Numbered from the stretch's first letter, positions 1 through 10,089 are shown. The stretch: DNA of 64,000 nt from Megaustenia siamemsis (GCA_032433765.1 JAVIAB010000046.1:60547388-60611387); one strand, 5' to 3'. Program-made: numbers and translations. The notes: generated from the sequence alone by a model not told the origin.

Positions 1-240
1 TTCACCTTCTCTTCCTAATTGTAGATGAGGTTGTTGGTTGCATGGTCATTTCTCTTATCTCTATTTTAGTCTTGAATTCATTCCATTGTACAACAAGTAT
101 TCTTCTTAGGCATTTGCCTTCAAAAGCATCTAGTTTTCTCTCAATGTCTTTTTTTGTTTACCAGCTTTAACTTGCATAGGTACAGGTTGACAATAAGTTT
201 GAGTTGAATATTCTAAGTTTAGTTTTAAAGCTAATGTAAT
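1..240 (-). mobile_element. LINE remnant (C-terminal RT tail)
   Basis: The reverse complement reads like the conserved C-terminal tail of a non-LTR element (an REMTMQPTTSSTIRKRR-type stretch). The same text recurs in the same orientation near 53575 and 54363, for example the shared string ttgttggttgcatg at 31-44 and 53575-53588. It is also related in protein to the tail at 49840-49870. No open frame survives. It is probably a decayed copy cut by the window edge. Confidence 0.5.
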
Positions 241-465
241 AGTGAACCAGGAGATTGTAGAAAGTGTGCAAAGTATGGAACTATAACATAGGTACATGAA
301 GCGTTCAAGATGGTTGATATTCTAGAAGGGGGAAAGAGATGGCGCATTGTTTTAATGGTTGTGATCTATTTGGGTAGCGACTAGGAGACAATGGAAATTA
401 GAGTGGCAGAATTTGATTGGCCGAGTGAGGGTGCTTGGGATTAGAACTAAAAGGGAATATAAGCT
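241..465. other. No recognisable feature
   Basis: A short AT-rich stretch between the LINE remnant and the minisatellite. No ORF, splice-framed exon or repeat was recognised. Confidence 0.4.
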
Positions 466-2145
466 TGTAAGGCTCTCAATGGTCAGCAGAGTGAAGAACA
501 GAGCGAAGAACGGTCAGCAGAACTGAACAGAGAGAGAACTGAGCAGTCAGCCAAGAATGGTCAACAGAACTGAACAGAGAGTGAACTAAGCAGAGTGAAG
601 AACGGTCAGCAAAGCGAAGAACAGAGAGAGAACAACGGCCAGCGAAGAATGGTCAGCAGAGCGAAGAACAGAGAGAGAACAACGGCCAGCGAAGAATGGT
701 CAGCAGATCTGAACAGAGAGTGAACTAAGCAGAGTGAAGAACGGTCAGCAGAGCAAAGAACAGATAGAGAACAACAGCCAGCGAAGAATGATCAGCAGAG
801 TGAAGAATGGTCAGCAGAGTGAAGAATGGTCAGCAGAGCAAAGAACAGAGAGAGAACAACGGCCAGCGAAGAATGGTCAGCAGAGCGAAGAACAGAGAGA
901 GAACAACAGCCAGCGAAGAATGATCAGCAGAGTGAAGAATGGTCAGCAGAGTGAAGAATGGTCAGCAGAGCAAAGAACAGAGAGAGAACAACGGCCAGCG
1001 AAGAATGGTCAGCAGAGCGAAGAACAGAGAGAGAACAACGGCCAGCGAAGAATGGTCAGCAGATCTGAACAGAGAGTGAACTAAGCAGAGTGAAGAATGG
1101 TCAGCAGAGCAAAGAACAGAGAGAGAACAAAGGCCAGTGAAGAATGGTCAGCAGAGTGAAGAATGGTCAGCAGAGTGAAGAATGGTTAGCAGAGCAAAGA
1201 ACAGAGAGAGAACAAAGGCCAGTGAAGAATGGTCAGCAGAGTGAAGAATGGTCAGCAGAGTGAAGAATGGTCAGCAGAGTGAAGAATGGTCAGCAGAGTG
1301 AAGAATGGTCAGCAGAGCGAAGAATGGTCAGCAGATCTGAACAAAGAGTGAACTAAGCAGAGTAAAGAATGGTCAGCAGAGCGAAGAATGGTCAGCAGAT
1401 CTGAACAGAGAGTGAACTAAGCAGAGTGAAGAACGGTCAGCAGAGCAAAGAACAGATAGAGAACAACAGCCAGCGAAGAATGGTCAGCAGAGCAAAGAAC
1501 AGAGAGAGAACAAAGGCCAGTGAAGAATGGTCAACAGAGTGAAGAATGGTCAGCAGAGCAAAGAACAGAGAGAGAACAATGGCCAGTGAAGAATGGTCAA
1601 CAGAGTGAAGAATGGTTAGCAGATCTGAACAGAGAGTGAACTAAGCAGAGTGAAGAACGGTCAGCAGAGCAAAGAACAGAGAGAGAACAACGGCCAGCGA
1701 AGAATGGTCAGCAGAGCAAAGAACAGAGAGAGAACAACGGCCAGCGAAGAATGGTCAGCAGAGTGAAGAATGGTCAGCAGATCTGAACAAAGAGTGAACT
1801 AAGCAGAGTAAAGAATGGTCAGCAGAGCGAAGAATGGTCAGCAGAGATGAACAGAGAGTGAACTAAGCAGAGTAAAGAATGGTCAGCAGAGCGAAGAATG
1901 GTCAGCAGAGATGAACAGAGAGTGAACTAAGCAGAGTAAAGAATGGTCAGCAGAGAGAAGAATGGTCAGCAGAGAGAAGAATGGTCAGCAGAGAGAAGAA
2001 TGGTCAGCAGAGTGAAGAACAGAGAGAGAACAACGGCCAGCGAAGAATGGTCAGCCGAACTGAACAGAGAGAGAACTGAGCAGTCAGTGAAGAATGGTCA
2101 GCAGAGCGAACAATGGCCAGCAAAGAACGGTCAGCAGAGCAGAGT
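466..2145. repeat. Purine-rich minisatellite, 19-bp core with longer composite units
   Basis: The array is built on a 19-bp core (gaagaatggtcagcagagt), clearest in pure tandem at 1140-1320. It alternates with variants containing runs of gagagagaacaacggccagc and ctgaacagagagtgaactaagc. Larger composite blocks recur, for example 610-1080 and 1080-1480. The plus strand is strongly A+G rich. Two ORFs within it (734-1084 and 1943-2173) are by-products of stop-free units and are not called as genes. Confidence 0.9.
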
Positions 2146-2279
2146 AGATCACAGGCAAGTATTTAGTATTTAGATGTATTCAGTTGTTAGCCATCAGTCT
2201 CTCCTTAGTCAGTCCAGCTGTGTAAAATTACAGATATGATAGATTAGAGTGTGAACATTTATAAGAAGGTATGAAATAA

Positions 2280-2663
2280 AACAGAACAGAAAATTGAAGC
2301 CTTTGAAATGTGGATTTATAGAAGAATAGGTAGAATTGGATGGAAACAAAAGATAACAAACGATAAAGTTTTAAAACAACTGAAAATAAAAAGAGAACTA
2401 CTAAATACAATTAAGACAAGACAAATGAAATTTCTGGGGCTTGTTAAAAGACACAACAGCCTACTAAAAGTAATATTGGAAGGAAAAATACAAGGTAAAC
2501 GAGGCAGAGGCAGACCAAGACTAACATGGACGAGTAACATCAAAAGATGGTCAAGTCAATCTATGACAGCCTGCACCATCAAAGCAAGAAACAGAGTAGA
2601 ATGGCGATCCATGGTAGCCAACCTTCGTTGCGGAGAAGGCACACGATGATGATGAAATAAACT
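2280..2663 (+). mobile_element. LINE 3' end (RT C-terminal tail), 5'-truncated
   Basis: The frame 2308-2649 encodes the C-terminal end of a non-LTR retrotransposon polyprotein. It contains the MWIYRRIGRI start of this tail, the FLGLVKRHNS block, the basic GKRGRGRPRLTW motif and the ending MVANLRCGEGTR. A second copy of the same family with the same ending lies on the minus strand at 62308-62589, and a more decayed one at 38608-38975. The stop is followed by a short (GAT)n-type tail and ATAAA. Only about 110 residues remain, typical of a 5'-truncated insertion. It acts as the target of the SINE that follows. Confidence 0.85.
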
Positions 2664-2673
2664 GGAGCCACGA

Positions 2674-2684
2674 TAGCTCAGTGG
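2674..2684 (+). promoter_or_regulatory. Pol III A box of the SINE
   Basis: TAGCTCAGTGG fits the tRNA A-box consensus TRGCNNAGYNGG closely, ten bases inside the element. It is expected to position TFIIIC with the B box downstream. Confidence 0.75.
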
Positions 2685-2717
2685 TTAGTGAACTGGACTA
2701 CAAAGGACAAGAGGTAG

Positions 2718-2728
2718 GGTTTGATCCC
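2718..2728 (+). promoter_or_regulatory. Pol III B box of the SINE
   Basis: GGTTTGATCCC differs from the B-box consensus GGTTCGANNCC at one position. It lies 44 bp after the start of the A box, a normal spacing for a tRNA-derived promoter. Confidence 0.75.
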
Positions 2729-2938
2729 AAACGATGGCTTCTGGGTTCACCCAGCCTTAAATGGGTACCGGATTTTTTTCTGGGAAAGTAAAGCAGCACG
2801 GGCGTAATACTGACCACATTACCCTAAAAATCATGTGCCGAAGGTCTGTACAATTTATGGTCACTAACACCATATTCCCCATACGCCACTTGGTGTGACG
2901 GGGGTACTTTACTATTTTTTTAAATTATGAAATAAACT

Positions 2939-3705
2939 AATTGATATGTTGTGAAGATCTTGTTATTCATTCATCAAATTGAAGTCTGATCTTGGGTGTG
3001 GTGACACTGGAACAGGATCAATTTGGGTCGCGAACCAGGATAAGATCCATCTGGTCCATGAGATCAGGATTATATGGAGTGTCAAGACCGTTATCAAGAG
3101 CCTAGGTTAGTTAATTAGTTAATTGGTTGGTTAATTAATTGGTTAGTAGTTGGAGAGCAGAAACTAGAATTAGAGGAGATCAGAATTAGAAATCACGCAC
3201 CAGAACTAGAAGACGAGAGTTAGAACGAGAGATGGAGAATTAGAGATAGCCACGGAAGACACAGGACAAGAGAGAAGAAGAACTGATACAGCACAGAAAC
3301 GTGTGAATCTATCATATCCAGCCCACCTCACAATCGGGTTGACCAACAAACACAAAGGCCACGCCAGAATCCACTTTACCTGAGTCTGTAGCAGACTAAC
3401 ACAGTAACAAGAAATTCTACTGCACTCTGTCTGTGCGGGCATGTCAAGTCTGTTACCTGCTAACTGTCAATGTTTTGGTCAAGTCAAGTACTGTCCAGGA
3501 AATTTGTTGTCTAACGCTAACCTTTCAACTCTTCACCAGGTTATGTGTTGTTAAGCTCGACACACCAGCCAAAAATAACAATAACAACACATGTGATCAA
3601 GTCTGGTGAGCTGAATGTGTGTTTTTTTAATAAACAATTATAATAGAATTCAGATTCATCATATGCCGTGATAGAACAGTAGAGAAGATTTCATTTCCAA
3701 GAGCG
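2939..3705. other. Unassigned stretch before the gag remnant
   Basis: About 770 bp with no supported exon. It contains short internal repetition (ttaattagttaattgg around 3115-3150). It could be the leader or LTR of the retroelement that follows. I could not find a second matching copy downstream near 5700-6330, so no LTR is called. Confidence 0.35.
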
Positions 3706-3711
3706 TCAAAA

Positions 3712-4548
3712 TTGTGTAGTGTAGCTGTCAAATTAGTAATTCACTTATCGTCATTGCATATGTTAGTACACATCAGGAATGTAGCATTTCAGACTTGTTC
3801 AGATGAAGTGTCGATGTTCTTGAAAAGAAGGTTAGATTCAAAACCGGAGGAAACATGGGAGAATACAAAACAAATATTAGCCTCAAGATATGCAGAAGAA
3901 AGAGGTGCACAAGATTGATTTGCAAAGTTACACAAAATAAAACAAAAAGAAAGGGAAGCTGTGTGCACATATACAGATTATCAGTTTAGCAGAAAGAGCA
4001 TTTACCCGGTCTGGTATCAGAATGAAGATATCCAACTGCAAATCATTACTATCTTTATCGAAGTGTTAAATAACAGAGGGTTAAGATTGTATTTGCTTAG
4101 AAAGGAGCTTAAGATAGTCAATGAAACATTGGAATTTGTAATCAAGGAAGAAAACCTTTTAAAAAGATGTGTGGTTGAAGACAACACAAACCCTCATAGG
4201 TGCACAAACCATGAGGAAACCAGGAGAGTAGGTCTAACAAGAGATTTGACTCATATACCAATGGAGATAGATCCAGATAGGCATGTTCAGAATAGAAGGG
4301 ATAGAGAAGCAGAACAAATGCCAATGGAAATAGATCATGCTAGACACCGATGGGACAGAAGAGGAATTAGAAGACCACAGCAAAGAATAGATGGAGTAAT
4401 AGAGAACAAGAGATGTTTCCATTGCGGTAAACTTGATCATATTGCTAGAAATTGTGGACAAAAATATGGTGGAGACAGTCTAAGAGATCACAGATCACAA
4501 TATAAGCATAGAATGGAGGTTAGTAATAGATCCAAACAGGAAAACTAG
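3712..4548 (+). pseudogene. Retroelement gag-like capsid region with first zinc knuckle (broken)
   Basis: One frame runs from 3712 to 4548 with a single in-frame TGA at 3916-3918. The first part resembles a Gypsy-type capsid segment (the PEETWENTKQILASRYAEER region at 3846-3903, then charged helices). The C-terminal part has one CCHC knuckle, C-X2-C-X4-H-X4-C, at 4414-4455 (CFHCGKLDHIARNC). Gag of LTR retroelements packages the element RNA, and the knuckle binds nucleic acid. A frameshift near 4548 separates it from a second knuckle. Because of the stop and shift it is not expected to make a full protein. It could be a decayed LTR retrotransposon or a retrovirus-like insertion. No protease or RT domain was recognised nearby, except for a doubtful DSGAD motif near 5157. 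Confidence 0.7.
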
Positions 4549-4583
4549 CACCTCACTGTTGTACTAAGGCATCGAAGAGTGAG

Positions 4584-4808
4584 ATGTATGGAAATTGGCC
4601 TGACAGTGAATATGAGGGAGTAGTAGTGAATATGGTACAGGAGAATAGATGTTATAGATGCAATAAAGTAGGACACATAGCTAGACACTGTCATCTAAAG
4701 GACAACAAAACAAACAACTGCAAAAGTAATAGTAAAGAATTTAAAGAAGGATATTTCAGAAAAAAACAAGTTAAGAAGTATTTTGAAAAAAATTGGAGAA
4801 ATGTTTAA
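4584..4808 (+). pseudogene. Retroelement fragment with second CCHC zinc knuckle
   Basis: A 74-codon frame shifted relative to the gag remnant 35 bp upstream. It contains a second perfect C-X2-C-X4-H-X4-C knuckle at 4650-4691 (CYRCNKVGHIARHC), followed by a lysine-rich tail. It is probably the continuation of the same nucleocapsid region, separated by a frameshift. Paired knuckles are usual in Gypsy/retrovirus-type nucleocapsids. Confidence 0.7.
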
Positions 4809-5085
4809 TAAATTCATAGAGAGACAGTCAACAGAAATAGAGCCATAGTACTTTATAAAGATGGCACGATAGTAAATAATATTTTAAATAAGGAGCTTAG
4901 AATAACAAATTATATATATATATATTCTTTATTGATAAAAAGATTTTTTTAAAATTATAATATAAAGGTAGATATATGGAGACCAGTAATAAGAAAGAGA
5001 CACAAAGACAAATGAAAGACAGGACCATTTTGGTTAAACCGACATTAGAGAAAGAATATATACACCCTGTAAGAGACCAAACTAT

Positions 5086-5699
5086 ATGTTGTATGGTCTC
5101 CAAATAAATAGGAGGATTAGAGAACAAAATAAGGGTAGATTTATTGTAAATACAGACAGTGGAGCAGATATATCAGACAATGAAGAATCGCTGACGGCAG
5201 ATGGGGAGAACAGGAAGATAGTGGAAAGGTTAGTCTTTAAGAAGTCTAAAACTGATAGGGAAGTAATGAAGACACAAAAGACAAAAAGTACCCAGACTGA
5301 AGTAGAAGTCTAAGGAAAGAAGAAACGTAAAGATAAAGATACACAAACAGAAAAAGGTGAAGAGACAAGGTTCTTTGCCTTCAAACAAGATCAGGAAAAA
5401 GACATAGAAAAGTTCACACAAACTGAAATAAAGGAGTGGACAGATAGGGCTACACAGACGATTGAAAAAATGAACAAGAAATAGGGGGACGGTGACAGAC
5501 AAACAAACACAAAGGATAGGGGAATACAAGTAAATAATATTAATAAAAGGGTATTAACAGTGAAAGATAAAGAGAAGGAAGTAAGTCAAACACAAGATTG
5601 GAAGAAGAAGTTGTTAAGCATGAAAGTTGAATGCAGTAGTGGCATAGAGGAGGATTTATTGCCAAGTAAAAGGCAAAGAATGATCAGAACTGTGAGTTG
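5086..5699 (+). pseudogene. Charged retroelement-associated ORF with repeated TQT/GIQV motifs (two in-frame stops)
   Basis: A single frame continues from 5086 to the stop at 5697-5699, interrupted only by TAA at 5311-5313 and TAG at about 5482. The protein is lysine/glutamate rich and probably disordered. It carries a ladder of dynein light chain (LC8/DYNLL) type motifs: KSTQT, KDTQT, KFTQT, RATQT and, further on, RGIQV. The known LC8 recognition classes are KxTQT and GIQVD, so the match is close. A DSGADIS string near residue 25 recalls a retropepsin active site, but nothing after it supports a protease fold. It lies 280 bp downstream of the zinc-knuckle fragment on the same strand and so is probably part of the same element. 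Function is inferred from motifs only. Confidence 0.5.
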
Positions 5700-5934
5700 A
5701 TACAGACAGAGGATTGCATACATGAGTGCAAATAAGTTATAGGACAAATTGAAATATTTATAAGTATTTATTAATGAATAAGTGATGGTGTTAATTGTAA
5801 TAGTGAAACTATGTATATAGATGAGTTATGAAGACAAATAGAAGAGATGTCAAGGAGAAAAATGGTAGATGAGAGAGCTGAGGAAATAGGGAGATAACCT
5901 CAGATGAACTAGAGAGAGTTAAGGCTACCAAGAA

Positions 5935-6246
5935 GGAAGGTTGGTAACTGCCTGCGAGTTGGTCAGAGATAGTAAACTGCTAAGTTGGATGGTAATCCAA
6001 GTTTACAATTGGCCAATAATATCTAGTGAAGTGAGGAGGAAGGTCGGTAACTGCCTGCGAGTTGGTCAGAGATAGTAAACTGCTAAGTTGGATGGTAATC
6101 CAAGTTTACAATTGGCCAATAATATCTAGTGAAGTGAGGAGGAAGGTTGGTAACTGCCTGCGAGTTGGTCAGAGATAGTAAACTGCTAAGTTGGATGGTA
6201 ATCCAAGTTTACAATTGGCCAATAATATCTAGTGAAGTGAGGAGGA
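5935..6246. repeat. Three tandem copies of a 103-bp unit
   Basis: The string ggtaactgcctgcgagttgg begins at 5943, 6046 and 6149, giving an exact 103-bp period. The copies are nearly identical. The array lies directly downstream of the retroelement remnant and may belong to its 3' region. Confidence 0.9.
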
Positions 6247-6335
6247 AGAGAAGAGAGAGAAACAAAGGTGATGGCCTGTGTTGTAAGTTGACCTAAAGGA
6301 AGTTAGGTTGTGAATAAAATAATTATATAACGAGA

Positions 6336-6662
6336 GTGATAACTTGTGGAAAGTTATGTGAGAGTAATCATGAGAAGTTAAATGAGAGTAATTATAAGAA
6401 ATTATATGAAAGTACTCAAGAGAAGAGAATTATTGAGACTTATCAGAAGTTATATGAGAGTAATCATGAGAGGTTATATGAGAGTAATCATAAGAAATTA
6501 TGTGTGAGTACTCAAGAGAAGAGAATTATTGAGACTTATCAGAAGTTATATGAGAGTAAATTTGAGAGGTTATATGAGAGTAATCATAAGAAATTATGTG
6601 TGAGTACTCAAGAGAAGAGAATTATTGAGACTTATCAGAAGTTATATGAGATAAAGAATTAA
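6336..6662. repeat. 96-bp tandem repeat with open frame
   Basis: The string cagaagttatatgagag recurs at 6444, 6540 and 6636, a period of 96 bp (32 codons). Shorter sub-repeats (ttatatgagagtaatcat) lie within it. Because the period is a multiple of three, a 108-codon frame stays open, but this is a consequence of the repeat and not good evidence for a gene. Confidence 0.8.
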
Positions 6663-6759
6663 TGAAATAAATTGTGTTATATGTTCTTACATAGTTGAAG
6701 TACTGATATTAATATTAATTATGTTTACAGTGAAATATAATGACCACTGCCTTGTAGGT

Positions 6760-6836
6760 AAGGTAAAGGTAAAGTACGAGACTTGAACCGGCATCTTAGC
6801 ACTCGAGTTTACACCCATATGTGCTCGGCCACCTAT
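6760..6836 (-). mobile_element. Truncated tRNA-derived SINE head
   Basis: On the minus strand, GGTGGCCGAGCAC (6821-6833) resembles a tRNA Leu/Ser A box and GGTTCAAGTCTC (6778-6789) a B box, with normal spacing. The body after the B box is short (CTTTACC repeats), so the copy looks truncated. A neighbouring stretch (6930-6960) shares a TGGGTACC core with the SINE at 2664-2926. Confidence 0.55.
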
Positions 6837-6998
6837 CCAGAAATGTTCTGAGATTTCTGGATAGTGTTGCCTCAAGCATCAAAACTGAGATGAGAGACAA
6901 CATTCCTCACCTTCCCAGGGTAATACCCTGGTACCCATTTCTGCCAATGGCTGGGTCGATCGTGGGGGTATTTTATTTTTCCCACTCCGTTCTCAATA

Positions 6999-8360
6999 TT
7001 TCTCTGCATAACGCCTTGCGTCTATTGTGACATTAATAAATGTTTCTGTTGCGGCTAGTCACAGCCTATATCAGTGAAGAACACAGTTCTAAATAAGTCT
7101 CTACATAACGCATTGCGTCTATCATGGTATTAATAAATGTCTCTGTGGCGGCTAATCACAGCCTATATGAGTGAAGAACACAGTTCTAAATAAGTCTCTA
7201 CATAACGCAATGCGTCTATCATGGTATTAATAAATGTCTCTGTGGCGGCTAATCACAGCCTATATGAGTGAAGAACACAGTTCTAAATAAGTTTCTACAT
7301 AACGCATTGCATCTATCATGGTATTAATAAATGTCTCTGTGGCAGCTAATCACAGCCTATATGAGTGAAGAACACAGTTCTAAATAAGTCTCTACATAAC
7401 GCATTGCATCTATCATGGTATTAATAAATGTCTCTGTGGCGGCTAATCACAGCCTATATGAGTGAAGAACACAGTTCTAAATAAGTCTCTACATAGCGCA
7501 ATGCGTCTATCATGGTATTAATAAATGTCTCTGTGGCAGCTAATCACAGCCTATATGAGTGAAGAACACAGTTCTAAATAAGTCTCTACATAACGCATTG
7601 CGTCTATCATGGTATTAATAAATGTCTCTGTGGCAGCTAATCACAGCCTATATGAGTGAAGAACACAGTTCTAAATAAGTCTCTACATAACGCAATGCGT
7701 CTATCATGGTATTAATAAATGTCTCTGTGGCGGCTAATCACAGCCTATATGAGTGAAGAACACAGTTCTAAATAAGTCTCTACATAACGCAATGCGTCTA
7801 TCATGGTATTAATAAATGTCTCTGTGGCGGCTAATCACAGCCTATATGAGTGAAGAACACAGTTCTAAATAAGTCTCTACATAAAGCAATGCGTCTATCA
7901 TGGTATTAATAAATGTCTCTGTTGCGGCTAATCACAGCCTATATGAGTGAAGAACACAGTTCTAAATAAGTCTCTACATAACGCATTGCATCTATCATGG
8001 TATTAATAAATGTCTCTGTGGCAGCTAATCACAGCCTATATGAGTGAAGAACACAGTTCTAAATAAGTCTCTACATAACGCATTGCATATATCATGGTAT
8101 TAATAAATGTCTCTGTGGCAGCTAATCACAGCCTGTATGAGTGAAGAACACACAGTTCTAAATAAGTCTCTACATAACGCATTGCATCTATCATGGTATT
8201 AATAAATGTCTCTGTGGCGGCTAATCACAGCCTGTATGAGTGAAGAACACACAGTTCTAAATAAGTCTCTACATAACGCATTGCGTCTATCATGGTATTA
8301 ATAAATGTCTCTGTGGCGGCTAATCACAGCCTGTATGAGTAAAGAACACACCGTTCTAAC
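6999..8360. repeat. 97-bp satellite, about 14 copies
   Basis: The string cataacgc begins at 7007, 7104 and 7201, a period of 97 bp. Copies differ by a few substitutions (cattgcgtc, caatgcgtc, cattgcatc). The last copies gain an extra CA in the acacacag segment. No long frame is conserved. Confidence 0.95.
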
Positions 8361-8884
8361 CTACATGTGAGTATCATAACTCCTTCATTGTATGTGTCTC
8401 CCAGTTCTCCAAACCGTGTCTCCTGGTTGGCGAACTGTTCTCTACAGTAACTAATTGAAGTTTCATAACTCCTACTGCAAAGACTCTACTAGCACTGTGA
8501 AAAATGAACTCCCTATATATATTGCATAGTTACCTAGTTTACACACATCACTATCTCCTTGAAATAGATCAACCTATTCTCTTCAGTCCTTCTGAGAAGA
8601 ACAAAACAACTATCTCCTTATCCTAACATTTCCTAACTAGCGTCTCACCCACGGTATTGCCTGGTTCAAACTGCCCATGCTCCCGCATCGGGTTCTCCTG
8701 TCTAACCGACCCTTTAATTTTACTCACAACCCTTTTTCTCTTTTTAACCTTTGTCTCGTTTTCATAAAACTCTTAGTTTTCTCATCTATTCACTACAATC
8801 CCGCTTTTCTCGTGGAACCTGAGCTCCTACCTGTTTGTCTCCCCTGACCTTCACCTTTCGACCTTTCGCTCCTTCTCTCACTCC
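8361..8884. other. Unique sequence, no gene seen
   Basis: A pyrimidine-rich plus-strand stretch between the 97-bp satellite and the RT fragment. No splice-framed exon or ORF with recognisable content was found. Confidence 0.35.
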
Positions 8885-9230
8885 CTACTCTGTTTCATCA
8901 TCAGCATACTTTAGATTATTTATAATATGACCTCTGATTGTTATTCCAGGCATGCCCCATATGGATCTTAAAATAATCTCACTATAACTATTAAACAAAT
9001 CTGGTGACAGCACACAACCTTGCCTAACAACATGATTTATTTGTTGAAACAAACAGTAATGCTGATACATTCCTGTTTTACTCCTTAATCCAAAACCAAT
9101 CACTCATTCCCTTCTCTGTGTAAACTGTGCAAATATAGCCATCATGTACATCTTTGATAATGTTGATAATTTTTTGTCGTATTCTGTAATGTTTCAAGAT
9201 ATTCCACAAGAACAATCTATGTTTGTTGTC
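8885..9230 (-). pseudogene. LINE reverse transcriptase palm fragment
   Basis: Two overlapping minus-strand frames encode pieces of an RT domain. The first has LFLWNILKHYRIRQKI and EKGMSDWFWIKE (9078-9275 frame). The second has VRQGCVLSPDLF and INNLKYADD, the catalytic YxDD motif at about 8895-8909. A frameshift near 9090 joins them. The fragment is cut just after YADD, and on its upstream side it dissolves into the 34-bp minisatellite. It is dead. Confidence 0.8.
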
Positions 9231-10048
9231 AGATATTCCACAAGAACAATCTATGTTTGTTGTCAGATATTCCATAAGAACAATCTATGTTTGCTGTCAG
9301 ATATTCCACAAGAACAATCTATGTTTGTTGTCAGATATTCCAAAAGAACAATCTATATTTGCTGTCAGATATTCCATAAGAACAATCTATGTTTGTTGTC
9401 AGATATTCCACAAGAACAATCTATGTTTGTTGTCAGATATTCCATAAGAACAATCTATGTTTGCTGTCAGATCTTCCACAAGAACAATCTATGATTGCTG
9501 TCAGATATTCCACAAGAACAATCTATGTTTGCTGTCATATATTCCACAAGAACAATCTATGATTGCTGTCAGATATTCCATAAGAACAATCTATGTTTCC
9601 TGTCAGATATTCCACAAGAACAATCTATGTTTGCTGTCAGATATTCCAAAATAACACTCTATGTTTGTTGTCAGATATTCCACAAGAACAATCTATATTT
9701 GCTGTCAGATATTCCAAAATAACAATCTATGTTTGCTGTCAGATATTCCAAAAGAACAATCTATGTTTGTTGTCAGATATTCCAAAAGAACAATCTATGT
9801 TTGTTGTCAGATATTCCAAAAGAACAATCTATGTTTGCTGTCAGATATTCCAAAAGAACAATCTATGTTTGTTGTCAGATATTCCAAAAGAACAATCTAT
9901 GTTTGCTGTCAGATATTCCAAAAGAACAATCTATGTTTGTTGTCAGATATTCCAAAAGAACAATCTATGTTTGTTGTCAGATATTCCAAAAGAACAATCT
10001 ATGTTTGCTGTCAGATATTCCAAAAGAACAATCTATGATTGCTGTCAA
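9199..10048. repeat. 34-bp minisatellite, about 25 copies, derived from RT sequence
   Basis: The unit is 34 bp and runs from ATATTCC through AGAACAATCTATG to TTGTCAG, with a few variants. On the minus strand its TTGTTCTTGTGGAATAT segment is the same text as the LFLWNI codons of the adjoining RT fragment. The commonest variant (ccaaaag) has no stop in any plus-strand frame. Since 34 is not a multiple of 3, long overlapping frames appear in all three phases. None is a gene. Confidence 0.9.
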
Positions 10049-10089
10049 ACACTTTTTAAATATCAAATAAGTTACAGATCACAAGTTGT

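Larger units (their letters stand above)
2664..2926 (+). mobile_element. tRNA-derived SINE with 12-bp target-site duplication
   Basis: A 263-bp element starts with a tRNA-like head carrying both internal Pol III promoter boxes (2674-2684 and 2718-2728). It continues with a non-tRNA body and ends in a T-rich stretch. It is flanked by a perfect direct repeat, atgaaataaact, at 2652-2663 and 2927-2938. The left copy is the 3' tail of the LINE at 2280-2663, so the SINE inserted into that tail after the LINE did. Confidence 0.85.

Noticed and set aside
2664..2735. Functional tRNA gene
   Set aside because: Only the two promoter boxes match. The sequence does not fold into a complete cloverleaf by eye and lies in an element with target-site duplication, so it is a SINE head.
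5157..5180. Retropepsin active site (DSGADIS)
   Set aside because: The motif alone is present. The hydrophobic strands around it and the downstream G-R/ILG block of retropepsins are missing.
2940..6335. Flanking LTRs for the gag element
   Set aside because: I compared the beginnings of 2940-3700 and 5700-6335 by eye and found no direct repeat. A computed self-alignment could still reveal one.
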